Positions 25,085 through 33,703 of a DNA stretch of 64,000 nt are shown here, piece after piece. Position 1 is the stretch's first letter. The number at the start of each line of letters is the position of its first letter. Origin of the DNA: JAANXG01 sp034520625 (GTDB lineage: Bacteria; Pseudomonadota; Gammaproteobacteria; Arenicellales; JAANXG01); NCBI GenBank assembly GCA_034520625.1, contig JAXHNI010000008.1:434001-498000 (forward strand), given 5' to 3'. The position numbers and the translations under genes were made by a program. Under the pieces are notes generated by a model that was given only the letters and a program-made list of their open reading frames with translations, was not told the DNA's origin and ran no database searches.

Positions 25085-27969
25085 GACCCCCGGGCGCGGC
25101 TCGCGTCCACGCGCAACTCATGGAGACGTCCTTCATCGGACCGTGCATACCCCACCAGGTCACTGTGCGTGAATCCCGAGCCCTGCAGACCCGAAGCCGT
25201 TACCTCGTCCTCGACGTGCAGCCGGTTTTCCATGGCCGCCAGGGCGCGCGGATACCACAACGCCACCCGGTCCACCAACACGATCTCGAACGGCGCCGCC
25301 GTACCACCCGGCAGCTCCACCGTCACCGTGTTGCCGCCCGGTGCCAGTACCCCCGCCGGCACCTCCCCGGTCAGGGTCAACGCCCGGTTGCCGTCCGCCT
25401 TCCGCTCCAGCACCACCTGACCGTTCACCCGCACCCGGATCCGGTGGTCCGGATTCACCTCCGGAAAGCTCGTTCGCGCCGTGACCACCACTTCCACACG
25501 GCCAGGCCGGTCCGCCGCCAGCGCATCATCCACATTCACCGTCGCCGTGTAGTCCAGCGGGCCCCACGGATAGCGCAGCATCGCCGCATACCACGGGTCC
25601 TCCGTGGCCGTCGAGAAACTGTACGCCAGGTCCTCATTCACCCGAACCGGGCGCAGCGCCACGGTCTGGCCGGTTTTCTGTCGGCGCATGACCCGGTCCG
25701 CCGCCAGGGCTCGTTCGGCGTCCACCTCGATGCGGTAGTCATAGTCCGATATATACAGGGCATCGGGGTAATCCGGCTTGCTGCCCCAGAAATCGATGTA
25801 GCCGCCGGGCCCGAATCCGCCGTTGCCACGGCCCTGCTCAATGACCCGGGGCACGCCCTCTCCCTTCAGCGTCACGGCGATTGCATTCGCTCTGGCGCCG
25901 GCCAGATCCAGCCCAGCGGCCCGCAGCGCCTCATAAGTTACTCGCTGCATCCCGGGGGCGGTAACCGACACCTCCGCCGCGGAAGGGGCGGCGGCGGACG
26001 CCACCGCCGTGCCGGGTTTGTTACCGCTTTTGCCCCGTCGCCACTTGTTTGCTGACTTGACATAGCCTTTGCCACGCATGCTCGCGTCGAGCTCCGCCCG
26101 CACGGCCTCCCAGGCGATGGGCTCCGGCAGCGAGCGCTCACCGTAGCTTCTGCCCACTACAAACGAGCCGTAAAGCTCCTGGCCGCCGTCCATCCCGATG
26201 GACGACAGCGCCAGGCCCTGGATGCTGCGCGGGTCGATGCCCGGGAGCGGCACGCCAAGCTTGTACTCCTGGGGGGTCACCGCGTCACCGCCTTCGGACA
26301 GCACGGGATCCGGCGTCAACAGCCGCCAGGCATCGTCGATCTGTGCCCAGAGGTTGAAACCCATGTTGAAAGTCTCCGAGGCGGTCGTCCATTTGACTCT
26401 GAGCCGGGAACCGGTGAGGCGCGACTCGAACGAATTCAGCGTCACGGGCAGGGATGAGATACTGACCCGGTAGTCTTCCACTTCGCCGTCGTCATACACA
26501 CCGACCGGCGACGGGGCGCCAAGCAGACCCGCGTCGGTGGAGATGCGAAAACGGAAATAGAATTCGCCGTCGTTGCCCCGCAGTTCCACTGGAATCGTCC
26601 ATGACACGGTGAACGACCCGTCGATGGTGCCGTCGGGGATACTGATGCAGGAACGCTCACCCGCCTCGCTGGCGCTCCCGGACCCCGGATCCGATGCCGA
26701 GGTCGAGGTGTTCGCCGCGTTGTTGAATGTACCGTCTTGGTCCATGTCGAACCACCCGCACACAAACGCGGCATCGCCGTTGCCGTTGTCGTTGGTGACC
26801 GTTACGGTCGCGGTATAGACCGCGGGGTCGCCTTCACCCAGTGTGCCGTCCGGCAGGAAAACCCCGTCCTCGTCGTCCACCGTCTGCAGGTCATCGCCAT
26901 TCGCGGCCGGCCCGGGCTGGCCGTCCGTTTCCGTGTCGACGTTCTCACCGAGGTGCACGTCCACCGAGGTATCAATGATGTGCCGGGCGCCGTTGGCCGC
27001 CAGCAGTGTCTGGTAGGAGTCTGGTAAATCACCGAAATCCATCAGCGGCAGCGGGTCATCGTCGGGCGGGAATTCGTCGTCTTTCAAACCTTCTTTGGAC
27101 GGTGAATGGTGGGACGAGCCCGTGACCACGAAGACAGGATTGGCGCCGAACTGAGTCATATTCACCGACCACTCATAGACCATCGGCCACTCCCACTCGT
27201 AGGTGGGGCTGTAGGTGATCTGCCCGCTTCCCGGATAGCCTTCGTTCGCATCGGTGACCGCGTCGGGATCTTCAGGCGGCGTGCCGGAGCCATCGGCACC
27301 AACCCACGGCGACTTCCAGCTGCTGGAGTTGGTATGCGTACCCGGCATGGTCCAGTTGAGCGTGCCGGCGGCCAGGCTATCGGCATAGTTGTTCATGTTC
27401 CACATCAGGGAACTGGCGGACTCGACTCCGGGAGGAGGTGTCCCCCCACCGCCGCTTACTGTCACATCCGAAATCCAAGTCGCGTTCCTCCGATCGTGGC
27501 GGCCGCACGGATTGCCGCCCCCGGCCTCATCGGACTGGCCAGCGTAGCCCTGCTGCCAGGTGTAGGAAAACGTATCGCCGACCTCGAGCGTAAACTCAGC
27601 AAATTCAGAATCCATTCTACGGCAAGCCGTCGTATTGCCGCCGTCCCCCCAACCCGCGTCGAGAAGGTAGGCGGATCCACTTTCTGAATCGAATACGTTA
27701 TCGTTGAACGTGCGAGTTACGACCAGCGCCACATACAAGGTGCCGTTGACCAGCGTCACGTACAATTCGCTGCCGTTTTCGGACACCGCGTACGGCGTGG
27801 ACGGGTAGCGGTTCTCATCACCATCGCCGTAGAATTGGCCGTTGACGATGGGTTCCTGTGCCCAGGCCGGTGGTACTGCGAGACCGGAAGCCATCCCGGT
27901 CAACAGCACGACAGCCGCCATTCCGCGCCGGAGCAGGCCGCAGCGAGCGGAAGCGCTCGTGGTGTTCAT
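23797..27969 (-). CDS. Giant secreted C25-family cysteine peptidase B with GEVED domain
   Basis: About 1390 residues from ATG 27969; an in-frame ATG at 28023 preceded by AGGA is a real alternative. Signal peptide LRRGMAAVVLLTGMASGLAV, cleavage after AWAQ. The N-terminal domain (VNGQFYGDGDENRYPSTPYA) is followed by a GEVED-type domain (DFGDLPDSYQT; DDLQTVDDEDGVFLPDG; GEVEDYRVSI), a TLNSFESRL...VKWTTASETFN module as in peptidase A, and the same C-terminal C25 domain with GHGSPTAW and TLTCYTSYF. The N-terminal thirds of A and B are unrelated while their C-terminal halves are almost identical, so they are paralogs with recent homogenisation. Presumably Sec-exported. Confidence 0.87.
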   Translation of the reverse strand: MNTTSASARCGLLRRGMAAVVLLTGMASGLAVPPAWAQEPIVNGQFYGDGDENRYPSTPYAVSENGSELYVTLVNGTLYVALVVTRTFNDNVFDSESGSAYLLDAGWGDGGNTTACRRMDSEFAEFTLEVGDTFSYTWQQGYAGQSDEAGGGNPCGRHDRRNATWISDVTVSGGGGTPPPGVESASSLMWNMNNYADSLAAGTLNWTMPGTHTNSSSWKSPWVGADGSGTPPEDPDAVTDANEGYPGSGQITYSPTYEWEWPMVYEWSVNMTQFGANPVFVVTGSSHHSPSKEGLKDDEFPPDDDPLPLMDFGDLPDSYQTLLAANGARHIIDTSVDVHLGENVDTETDGQPGPAANGDDLQTVDDEDGVFLPDGTLGEGDPAVYTATVTVTNDNGNGDAAFVCGWFDMDQDGTFNNAANTSTSASDPGSGSASEAGERSCISIPDGTIDGSFTVSWTIPVELRGNDGEFYFRFRISTDAGLLGAPSPVGVYDDGEVEDYRVSISSLPVTLNSFESRLTGSRLRVKWTTASETFNMGFNLWAQIDDAWRLLTPDPVLSEGGDAVTPQEYKLGVPLPGIDPRSIQGLALSSIGMDGGQELYGSFVVGRSYGERSLPEPIAWEAVRAELDASMRGKGYVKSANKWRRGKSGNKPGTAVASAAAPSAAEVSVTAPGMQRVTYEALRAAGLDLAGARANAIAVTLKGEGVPRVIEQGRGNGGFGPGGYIDFWGSKPDYPDALYISDYDYRIEVDAERALAADRVMRRQKTGQTVALRPVRVNEDLAYSFSTATEDPWYAAMLRYPWGPLDYTATVNVDDALAADRPGRVEVVVTARTSFPEVNPDHRIRVRVNGQVVLERKADGNRALTLTGEVPAGVLAPGGNTVTVELPGGTAAPFEIVLVDRVALWYPRALAAMENRLHVEDEVTASGLQGSGFTHSDLVGYARSDEGRLHELRVDASRARGSWTAVVPTVSRTPGVEGVEYWLSTTSGLNRPQVLGTVQEEDLLADAADFLLIVHPSFMPESGEGSHPLNRYMDRRQSQGWRVRAVALDAIQNAYGGGMALPGALTSFLAAADAAFDYSHVLLVGDDSYDYLDNLGLGSVSFVPTMYTKANVINFSPSDGLLTDLDGDGLSDKAVGRWPVRTLTDLEVMVQKTLDWEDSVSGPRDARTSVWVTDSEDPAVASFEAQAERMIGTLQTPLAGGGGEPWPAEQISRVYFDEVSAEAGLSVAQTARGELMEALSAGQTVTGFVGHGSPTAWTFQGLLGPQHVSEMDNEGRPTLITTLTCYTSYFVSPNTDTLAHRLMKGYRKDGQGNEIPGVANGAVAVHGAATLSGYTDNESLARRTLAHQLQDGDTLGEAIRKARVAAFEAGQLDTAKNWALLGDPTLTIGQ

Positions 27970-28282
27970 TCGACACCTGCCGGACACCCAGGCGCGGCGG
28001 TACGCAATCGGCGACTTGACCATAATATTCCTATTTTCCTATTCCAGACTCTTGATATCGTTGTGATGATTGTTTCGTTCTTTCGGGAACGCCCATGGAT
28101 TCGTCGCTGGAGCCCCCACCCGGGCTTCACAAACCAAATCCCCCACCGGACGCGGTTTACGTGGGTAATTATCCCTCACAACATCTCATCGGCACAAGCG
28201 TCCCGATGCTTTAACGGGACAATTTTACGCCTTGAAATTCATAAGGTTGGGTGAAGGAAACGCAAAGAACCCGGCCATCCGG

Positions 28283-29200
28283 TTACCGGCATTCCGCCGG
28301 CCCGGGATTCGCGACCAGGGAAACGATCTCTTCGAGGGCCCGTTCGGTGCGCGGGTACACAATCTCGGTCATTTCAACCAACGCCGCAGCGCGGCAAAAC
28401 TCGAGGTGCCGGCTCAGCACGCCAGCGGGGAACAACCTGGCGGAAACGCTGTGCCGCACCAGGGCGATGAGTTTTTCCGACTTCTCGATCCTCCGGATTC
28501 TGAATCGTTCACTGGGGGCAGCGGGCCGCAGTATATAGATCGCCCCCACAGCGGCTGTTGGAAGCCGGGGTTGGCTTGCGTGCGGCAGCTTCAACTGCGG
28601 ATAAGCGGGCCAGGCCCCCACGATTCCGTCCGACAAGCGCAGGCCGAGCAGATCATCCGCGATGCGACGGCATCCGGGTTCATGATCCAGCCTCGCCGCG
28701 AGGGTTGACTTGCCCGATCCGGACGGACCGGCAAACACGACGGCGCGGCCGTCGACAACGACAGTGGCGGCGTGCAGGAACCAGCATTCCCGCAGAGCCA
28801 GGCCAACTATCAGGGGCGCTCCCAGCGTGCATTCTTCCACCAGTTCAATCTCCGGCGGCGGCACGAGCTCCAGCAGCGTGATGATCGAGCCGTCGGCACT
28901 CAACGAGTAGCGGCCGAAACCCTCGATATCGATGAACGCGCCTTCCGGCACCGCCTCGAGGGATACGCGTCGCTCCCGCCCGCCCACCATGCCCGTCGTT
29001 TCACGCCGGTCCATTCCGGATGCCGACAGGGCGGCATCGTGAACGCGAGCCGGCGCATCATCACTCGCACCGCCAGGGCTCCCGAAGGGTGCCAGGCACG
29101 GCAGCGGATAGTCCGTGCAAAGCTGGAGCCCGCACACGCGGTAACGATGCGAGTCGCCGGGCTCCCGCAGCGCAGCGGCCAGATTCAGCTGAATACCCAT
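28283..29200 (-). CDS. HPr-kinase-like protein, probable lasso peptide tailoring kinase
   Basis: HprK-related proteins in lasso clusters can phosphorylate the precursor. The 305-residue product has RYSLSADGSIITLLELVPPP, then LRECWFLHAATVVVDGRAVV, the P-loop FAGPSGSGKSTLAARLD (about residues 152-168) and CRRIADDLLGLRL, the HprK-like metal-binding stretch. It lacks the N-terminal HprK domain of Gram-positive enzymes and no PTS genes are near. It follows the cyclase gene by 34 bp, so it is cotranscribed. Precedent: paeninodin-type clusters include such a kinase; the substrate here is inferred. A 260-bp gap without genes separates it from peptidase B. Confidence 0.82.
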   Translation of the reverse strand: MGIQLNLAAALREPGDSHRYRVCGLQLCTDYPLPCLAPFGSPGGASDDAPARVHDAALSASGMDRRETTGMVGGRERRVSLEAVPEGAFIDIEGFGRYSLSADGSIITLLELVPPPEIELVEECTLGAPLIVGLALRECWFLHAATVVVDGRAVVFAGPSGSGKSTLAARLDHEPGCRRIADDLLGLRLSDGIVGAWPAYPQLKLPHASQPRLPTAAVGAIYILRPAAPSERFRIRRIEKSEKLIALVRHSVSARLFPAGVLSRHLEFCRAAALVEMTEIVYPRTERALEEIVSLVANPGPAECR

Positions 29201-29234
29201 TCAGGGTTTGTTCTCCCGAACCGGCACGAGGCGA

Positions 29235-31031
29235 TCAGCAACCCGCGGCGTCCCAGCGGGTGCGCCAGAGGGTGTAACCGATACAGCCCGTGATGACCAG
29301 GAGCTGGGCGTCGGTGGGGGGTCGGGCGGACAGCGCATCGCTAACGAAACTGGCCTGCACATATCGTGCCCACACATCCTCCTCCTGGTCCATGAGGAGC
29401 TCCCGGACCGCTTCACGGTGCCTGGCAAATCCCGCTCGTACGAACTCGCCCAGTTTACCGGTCCTGCTCTTGAGCCTGACGGAATCGGGGATCTCGCTGC
29501 GCATCGCTTCGCGCATGATCCATTTATCGCGGCCCCGGCAATTACTGAGCACGACGGGTAGGTACAGCATCAATCGAATCAATGCTTCGCTGTGAAAAGG
29601 GTCCCGGCGCTCCAGCCCGTAACGCTGGCAGAAATCGTTCTCCTGTGACGTTCCAAAGGTCATCGCGGGCCCCAGCACCTGGTGTGCATGTCCGGGATTG
29701 GGGAAATCGTCCGCCTCCGGAGGCCCTTGGAGCCTTGCCGGGAGGTGTTGCAGCGCGTACCCGGTCAACCAGGGAGGCGGTGGCTCTTCCCGGCGGCCGC
29801 GCAAGGGTCCGAGCAGCCGGGATACGGGATATCGGACCGCCGGGTCGCGATACATACCCCCCAGCCCGAGACGCCGGTAGTAGTGTCCCAGCTCCGCCCA
29901 CAGGCGCCGCCAGTCCCTGCGCCGGATCAGATCGTGCAGCAGCGCAAATCGCTGCGGATAGATTAAGTCGCCGCGCGTGCCGGTGAGCACCATAACGCAG
30001 GATTCCTCTGCAGCCCGCTCGTAGCATCCCAGCATGTAGTCGCGGACGCTGTTGTAATACGGCAGCTCCGGACTCACCACGGAGCCGGAAAGGTTCGAGA
30101 ACGGCAGGCGCCCCCCGCCGTCGATCGTTGCCAGGTCGACCCCGGCCGCTTCGGCCGCGATGCGGATCCATTTTTCCTCGTCGCTGTCGGGGAAATCCGG
30201 CAGTACCCAGCTCACGGCGGAAACCCGCCGCTGTGCGTTCTGCAGCTCTCGCGACGCGGCGGCCAACACCGGCCCGGAATCCAGCCCGCCCGACAACATC
30301 ACGGCGACATCGCCGTAGCGGCCCAATGGATCACGGACCGCGCCCCGGAACGTTTCCCGGAACATCTCCACCCATTCGGCCGGGGATCCGCAGTCGGGCC
30401 GGGAACCGGTGTGGAATGGCGCACGCAGGATGTCGACCTCATCCTTGTGAAAGATCACCCTGCCGCCGGGCGCCACTTCGTTGATGGACAGGAAGGCGGA
30501 GTCTCCCGGCGCGTGTCCACCACGGCGCGCAAACATACCCGTCACGAAACGGGGATTCTCGACAGCGGTACAGGTCGACAGGCGGGCGAGATCCCGGCAC
30601 TTCGTGGCCACGGCCACGGTTTCACCGGAGCGGTGCCAGTACAGGGCCTGCGCTCCCAGCCGGTCGCGGGCGGCGAATATCTCTCCGGTATCGCCGTTGA
30701 CGAAACACAGGGCGTACTGGCCTTCGACGTCCCGCAGGGCATCGGCCCCCCTTCGGTAAAGCGCCTCGCCTAGCCAGCCCACGCACCCGGCCGGGTCCAG
30801 GGCGTCAAAGGCGCGGGGACGGGCGATGAATCCGTCGCACAACAATACGCAGGGCAGTCCCGCCTTCGACCCCTCCCATACGCCGCAGGGATGCCTGTAC
30901 CAGATCTGCGCCAGGACGTTGGCCGCCACCGGCTGCCAAGCGGTGGACTGCGTGTCAAAAGCGGCGTCCGGGGGGAAAGTCGGCAGAGCGCGGTTGTTCG
31001 CGACCGGCTGCCGAAGGCAGAAAAACGGCAT
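29235..31031 (-). CDS. Asparagine-synthetase-like protein, probable lasso cyclase (McjC type)
   Basis: Lasso cyclases adenylate the Asp/Glu side chain and close the macrolactam on the core N-terminus. The 598-residue product has an N-terminal Ntn-like domain without Cys2 (it begins MPFFCLRQPV), so no glutaminase activity is expected. It retains VEGQYALCFVNGDTGEIFAA and RDRLGAQALYW, then the synthetase domain with the PP-loop VAVMLSGGLDSGPVLAAASR and LPYYNSVRDYML. C-terminal SRTGKLGEFVRAGFARH is typical of the family. It lies 184 bp downstream of the putative precursor and 34 bp upstream of the kinase. Ordinary AsnB is unlikely because Cys2 is missing. Confidence 0.84.
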   Translation of the reverse strand: MPFFCLRQPVANNRALPTFPPDAAFDTQSTAWQPVAANVLAQIWYRHPCGVWEGSKAGLPCVLLCDGFIARPRAFDALDPAGCVGWLGEALYRRGADALRDVEGQYALCFVNGDTGEIFAARDRLGAQALYWHRSGETVAVATKCRDLARLSTCTAVENPRFVTGMFARRGGHAPGDSAFLSINEVAPGGRVIFHKDEVDILRAPFHTGSRPDCGSPAEWVEMFRETFRGAVRDPLGRYGDVAVMLSGGLDSGPVLAAASRELQNAQRRVSAVSWVLPDFPDSDEEKWIRIAAEAAGVDLATIDGGGRLPFSNLSGSVVSPELPYYNSVRDYMLGCYERAAEESCVMVLTGTRGDLIYPQRFALLHDLIRRRDWRRLWAELGHYYRRLGLGGMYRDPAVRYPVSRLLGPLRGRREEPPPPWLTGYALQHLPARLQGPPEADDFPNPGHAHQVLGPAMTFGTSQENDFCQRYGLERRDPFHSEALIRLMLYLPVVLSNCRGRDKWIMREAMRSEIPDSVRLKSRTGKLGEFVRAGFARHREAVRELLMDQEEDVWARYVQASFVSDALSARPPTDAQLLVITGCIGYTLWRTRWDAAGC

Positions 31032-31215
31032 CGGCGTCTATATCTGGCGGTTTGCGTGACGAGACAAGCGGGCTATCCATCGCGTTCGCGGCGAGGATCC
31101 ATGGGTCCGGGCCAGCTCAGATACAGAACCACCGCAAGTGACCCGCCTTCGACGCCCAGAACCTGTCCGTCCCGCCCCGAGAGTCGGTCACTGCGCGCCG
31201 CGGCAACCGGGCATG

Positions 31216-31425
31216 CTACGGGCCAGGGGACGGAAATGCTTCCTGGTTCGGATTACCGCTGTCGTCGATCCCGGGGCTGCCGCCCAGCGTCAGGCCACGA
31301 ACATCGCCGAACCGCGACAGAACGGGCGGCCGATAGGGACGGCGTCCGGATTGATCCGATCCGTCATCCTGTCCGGTTCGCGGGCACGCCAACGATGACC
31401 GGGGCATAGTGTTCCTGGCTGGCAT
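31216..31425 (-). CDS. Putative lasso peptide precursor
   Basis: 69 residues from ATG 31425, which has GAGGA about 7 nt upstream; a TTG 33 bp upstream is less likely. The leader contains YRPPVLSRFGDVRGLT, matching the YxxPxLxxxGxxxxxT lasso leader pattern exactly. With Thr at the penultimate leader position, the core would be 22 residues starting GGSPGIDDSGNPNQE, giving Gly1 and Asp8 (or Asp7) for an 8- (or 7-) residue ring, then a Pro-rich tail ending SPGP. Next downstream on the same strand are cyclase and kinase genes. No product is known to me with this core. Confidence 0.75.
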   Translation of the reverse strand: MPARNTMPRSSLACPRTGQDDGSDQSGRRPYRPPVLSRFGDVRGLTLGGSPGIDDSGNPNQEAFPSPGP

Positions 31426-31801
31426 TCTGGAATCCTCAGACTCGCTGTTCTGTATCAATTTTGCTTGCTCGAATTACCGGCGCCCGGCTGACCGGCACCA
31501 CTATAGCACGCCGTCCCGGCGCGAAACCGCGGCGTACCCCACCGGGGCGTACCCTCGGCACGGGAATGTAAACCAGCCGAAACCGGTGTCAAGCTCCCCG
31601 GTGCATTTGCAACACCTTCCACGCCCCGGCGGGGTACTGTATTTTGCTGTCTTACATCATTTGTCGGCACTTGCGCGGCATTCTTGACCCGATGCGCCCT
31701 GGATCAACGACCACCAATGAGCATGTCAGCACCGCCCCGGCTGCCCGGAACCGGCCGTTTCACCGTGCCGGGATGCTTTCCACGGGCCGACGGGGCGCCT
31801 G
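31426..31801. other. Divergent intergenic region of the lasso locus
   Basis: Separates the putative precursor (leftward) from the nucleotidyltransferase gene (rightward). On the minus strand a TATAGT hexamer (31498-31503) lies about 75 nt upstream of the precursor ATG and could be its -10 box; no convincing -35 was found. No gene supported. Confidence 0.4.
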
Positions 31802-32908
31802 ATGTCCACGGCCGTCAATCCGGAGATGGAAGAGCAGCTTCGCGTGTGGGCCGGCCGGCTGCTGGTGGCGCCCCGGGACGCAACCCCGAACACTGAAAGG
31901 AACCCTGGAATCCTCGGCGTCTTCCTGCGCCGACACGGCGTCGACCTGTGCCTCCACCATGTGCTATCCGAGCACGCACCGGCTGCTTCCCATACCCTCC
32001 CCGGCCCCGATACCCGCCATGAGATCGCGGTGGAGATGGCCAGAACCCACGAGTTTTGCCGCGTCAGCCGGGCGCTGCGGGAGCGTTTTAACGAACCCCC
32101 ACTCGTTTTCAAGGGCCAGGCCTTGGCGCACACCCTGTACCCGCAGCCCTGGCTCCGGCCGAGGGGCGACATCGATATTCTCGTCAAGCGTGCCGCGATG
32201 CCGCCGCTGTGCCGGGCAATGGAACGGCTGGGGTACGAAAAAGCCCTGGGCACGGACGGCGACTTGGTCATGACCCAGACCGCCATGCGCCGACGGTCCG
32301 GCGGCGTGGAGCATGTCTGGGATCTGCACTGGAAGCTCAGTAACCGACCGGCTTTGTCGGGGATCATTTCCTGTCAGGCGCTGAGGCAAACCGCCGTGGA
32401 GGTCGCTGTCGGCAATACGATATTTGCCGCCCCGAGCGACGTTGACAGCCTGCTCATCGCCTGCCTGCACCTGGTGGGCCATCACGCCGGAGAAGTCCGG
32501 CTGATCTGGCTGTACGACATACATCTGCTGGTGGCGGCCTTGAGCGGAGCGGAACGGGAACGGTTCCTGGACAAGGCGATGGACGGGCCGCGGGTGCGCG
32601 CCGCCTGCCACGCGGCCTTCGAGCTCACGCAGCGCTACCTGCCGGCGGAACGCACCGATGACCTGCGCCGCGAGCTCGATCCAGGCACCGGTGCTCGACA
32701 GCGCTCAGGCCGTACTTACCTGTCGCGCCTGGCGGAGGACGCGCGGGCGGTCGACAAGGGACACCGGCTTCGATTCGTCCGCCAGCACGTATTCCCCTCC
32801 GCGGACTACATGATGAAACGTTTCAACATCCGGCGACGGTGGCAGCTGCCGTTCTGGTACGCGGTACGGATCGGCCGGGCGATTCCGAAACTGTTCCGGC
32901 GTCGATGA
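31802..32908 (+). CDS. Nucleotidyltransferase family protein (NTP_transf_5 type)
   Basis: Uncharacterised nucleotidyltransferase often encoded in lasso and other RiPP or polysaccharide loci. The 368-residue product has the substrate-binding start PLVFKGQALAHTLYPQPWLR followed by PRGDIDILV, the DxD metal motif (about residues 119-127), then an all-helical half (HVWDLHWKLSNRPALSG; LLIACLHLVGHHAGEVRLIW) and a basic C-terminus (RIGRAIPKLFRRR). It is divergent from the putative lasso precursor. Whether it adenylates or otherwise tailors the peptide is unknown; the family assignment is firm, the role is inference. Confidence 0.8.
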   Translation: MSTAVNPEMEEQLRVWAGRLLVAPRDATPNTERNPGILGVFLRRHGVDLCLHHVLSEHAPAASHTLPGPDTRHEIAVEMARTHEFCRVSRALRERFNEPPLVFKGQALAHTLYPQPWLRPRGDIDILVKRAAMPPLCRAMERLGYEKALGTDGDLVMTQTAMRRRSGGVEHVWDLHWKLSNRPALSGIISCQALRQTAVEVAVGNTIFAAPSDVDSLLIACLHLVGHHAGEVRLIWLYDIHLLVAALSGAERERFLDKAMDGPRVRAACHAAFELTQRYLPAERTDDLRRELDPGTGARQRSGRTYLSRLAEDARAVDKGHRLRFVRQHVFPSADYMMKRFNIRRRWQLPFWYAVRIGRAIPKLFRRR

Positions 32909-32953
32909 ACCGCCGCGCCGGGGCTTCGGGCACATTCGGGAACGGGTCCCGCC

Positions 32954-33703
32954 CTACACGGCCACCCGTATGACGGTGGTGGACCAGCGGCCGTCTTCCT
33001 CCAGCTCGAAGACGCGATAGCCCGGGGCGGCGGGATCGATGGCGAACTCGTCGGAGCCCGGCAGGAACTGGACACAGGTAGAAGGAGTGGCGAGGACGGC
33101 GATGCCATTCCGCTCCGCCGCGAGCTCCTGGTGGACGTGGCCGCAGACCACGGCCTTGACGGGGGGGTTGTCCAGAACCGCCAGCAGGTCATCGCCGTCG
33201 AGGCAACGGGAGGCGTCAATCCAGGCGCTGTCGATGCTGACCGGCGGATGGTGCAGCGCCACCATGACGTGCTCTCCGGCGCCCGCCAGGGAGGCTTTCA
33301 GGGCGCCGATCTGCTCCGTGCCCAACTCCCCGTGTACCCGCCCGGGCACCCGGCTGTTCAACATGGCGATTCGCCAGCCGTCCAGGCGAACGTCGGCGAG
33401 GACGTGAAAATCTTCGGCGGCCAGCCGGGCACCCATGGCATCGAGGTCGTCATGGTTGCCGGGAATGGCATGGAACGGCGCACCGCGGAGCGGCGCCAGC
33501 GTCCGCTCGAGCAGGTCGTAGCTCTCCGGCGTCTCGTCCTGTGACAGGTCCCCGGTGAGCAGCAGGGCGTCGAAGTCGGCGTGGCGGCCCACCACGTCGG
33601 CCACCACGGCCTGCAGGGTCCGGTGCGTATCGACCCCTTTCTGGGTTTCACCCGGGACCTTGAACAGGTGGGTGTCGGTAATCTGGACGACCTTGTGGGT
33701 CAT
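32954..33703 (-). CDS. cpdA: 3',5'-cyclic-AMP phosphodiesterase
   Basis: Class III calcineurin-like phosphodiesterase that hydrolyses cAMP. In 249 residues: VVQITDTHLFK (DxH), DALLLTGDLSQDETPESY (GDLxxD), AIPGNHDD (GNHD), VALHHPPVSIDSAWID and VCGHVHQEL (GHxH), i.e. the full metallophosphatase set in CpdA arrangement. Its ATG overlaps the stop of the Sel1/SPOR gene (ATGA), so translation is coupled. It marks the return to core genes after the accessory island. Confidence 0.93.
   Translation of the reverse strand: MTHKVVQITDTHLFKVPGETQKGVDTHRTLQAVVADVVGRHADFDALLLTGDLSQDETPESYDLLERTLAPLRGAPFHAIPGNHDDLDAMGARLAAEDFHVLADVRLDGWRIAMLNSRVPGRVHGELGTEQIGALKASLAGAGEHVMVALHHPPVSIDSAWIDASRCLDGDDLLAVLDNPPVKAVVCGHVHQELAAERNGIAVLATPSTCVQFLPGSDEFAIDPAAPGYRVFELEEDGRWSTTVIRVAV

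Noticed and set aside
28024..28282. A missing B1 (PqqD-like) gene between kinase and peptidase B
   Set aside because: No open frame of sufficient length with the PqqD pattern on either strand.
29235..31031. Housekeeping asparagine synthetase AsnB
   Set aside because: Cys2 is missing, so there is no glutaminase site, and the neighbours are a lasso-type precursor and kinase.
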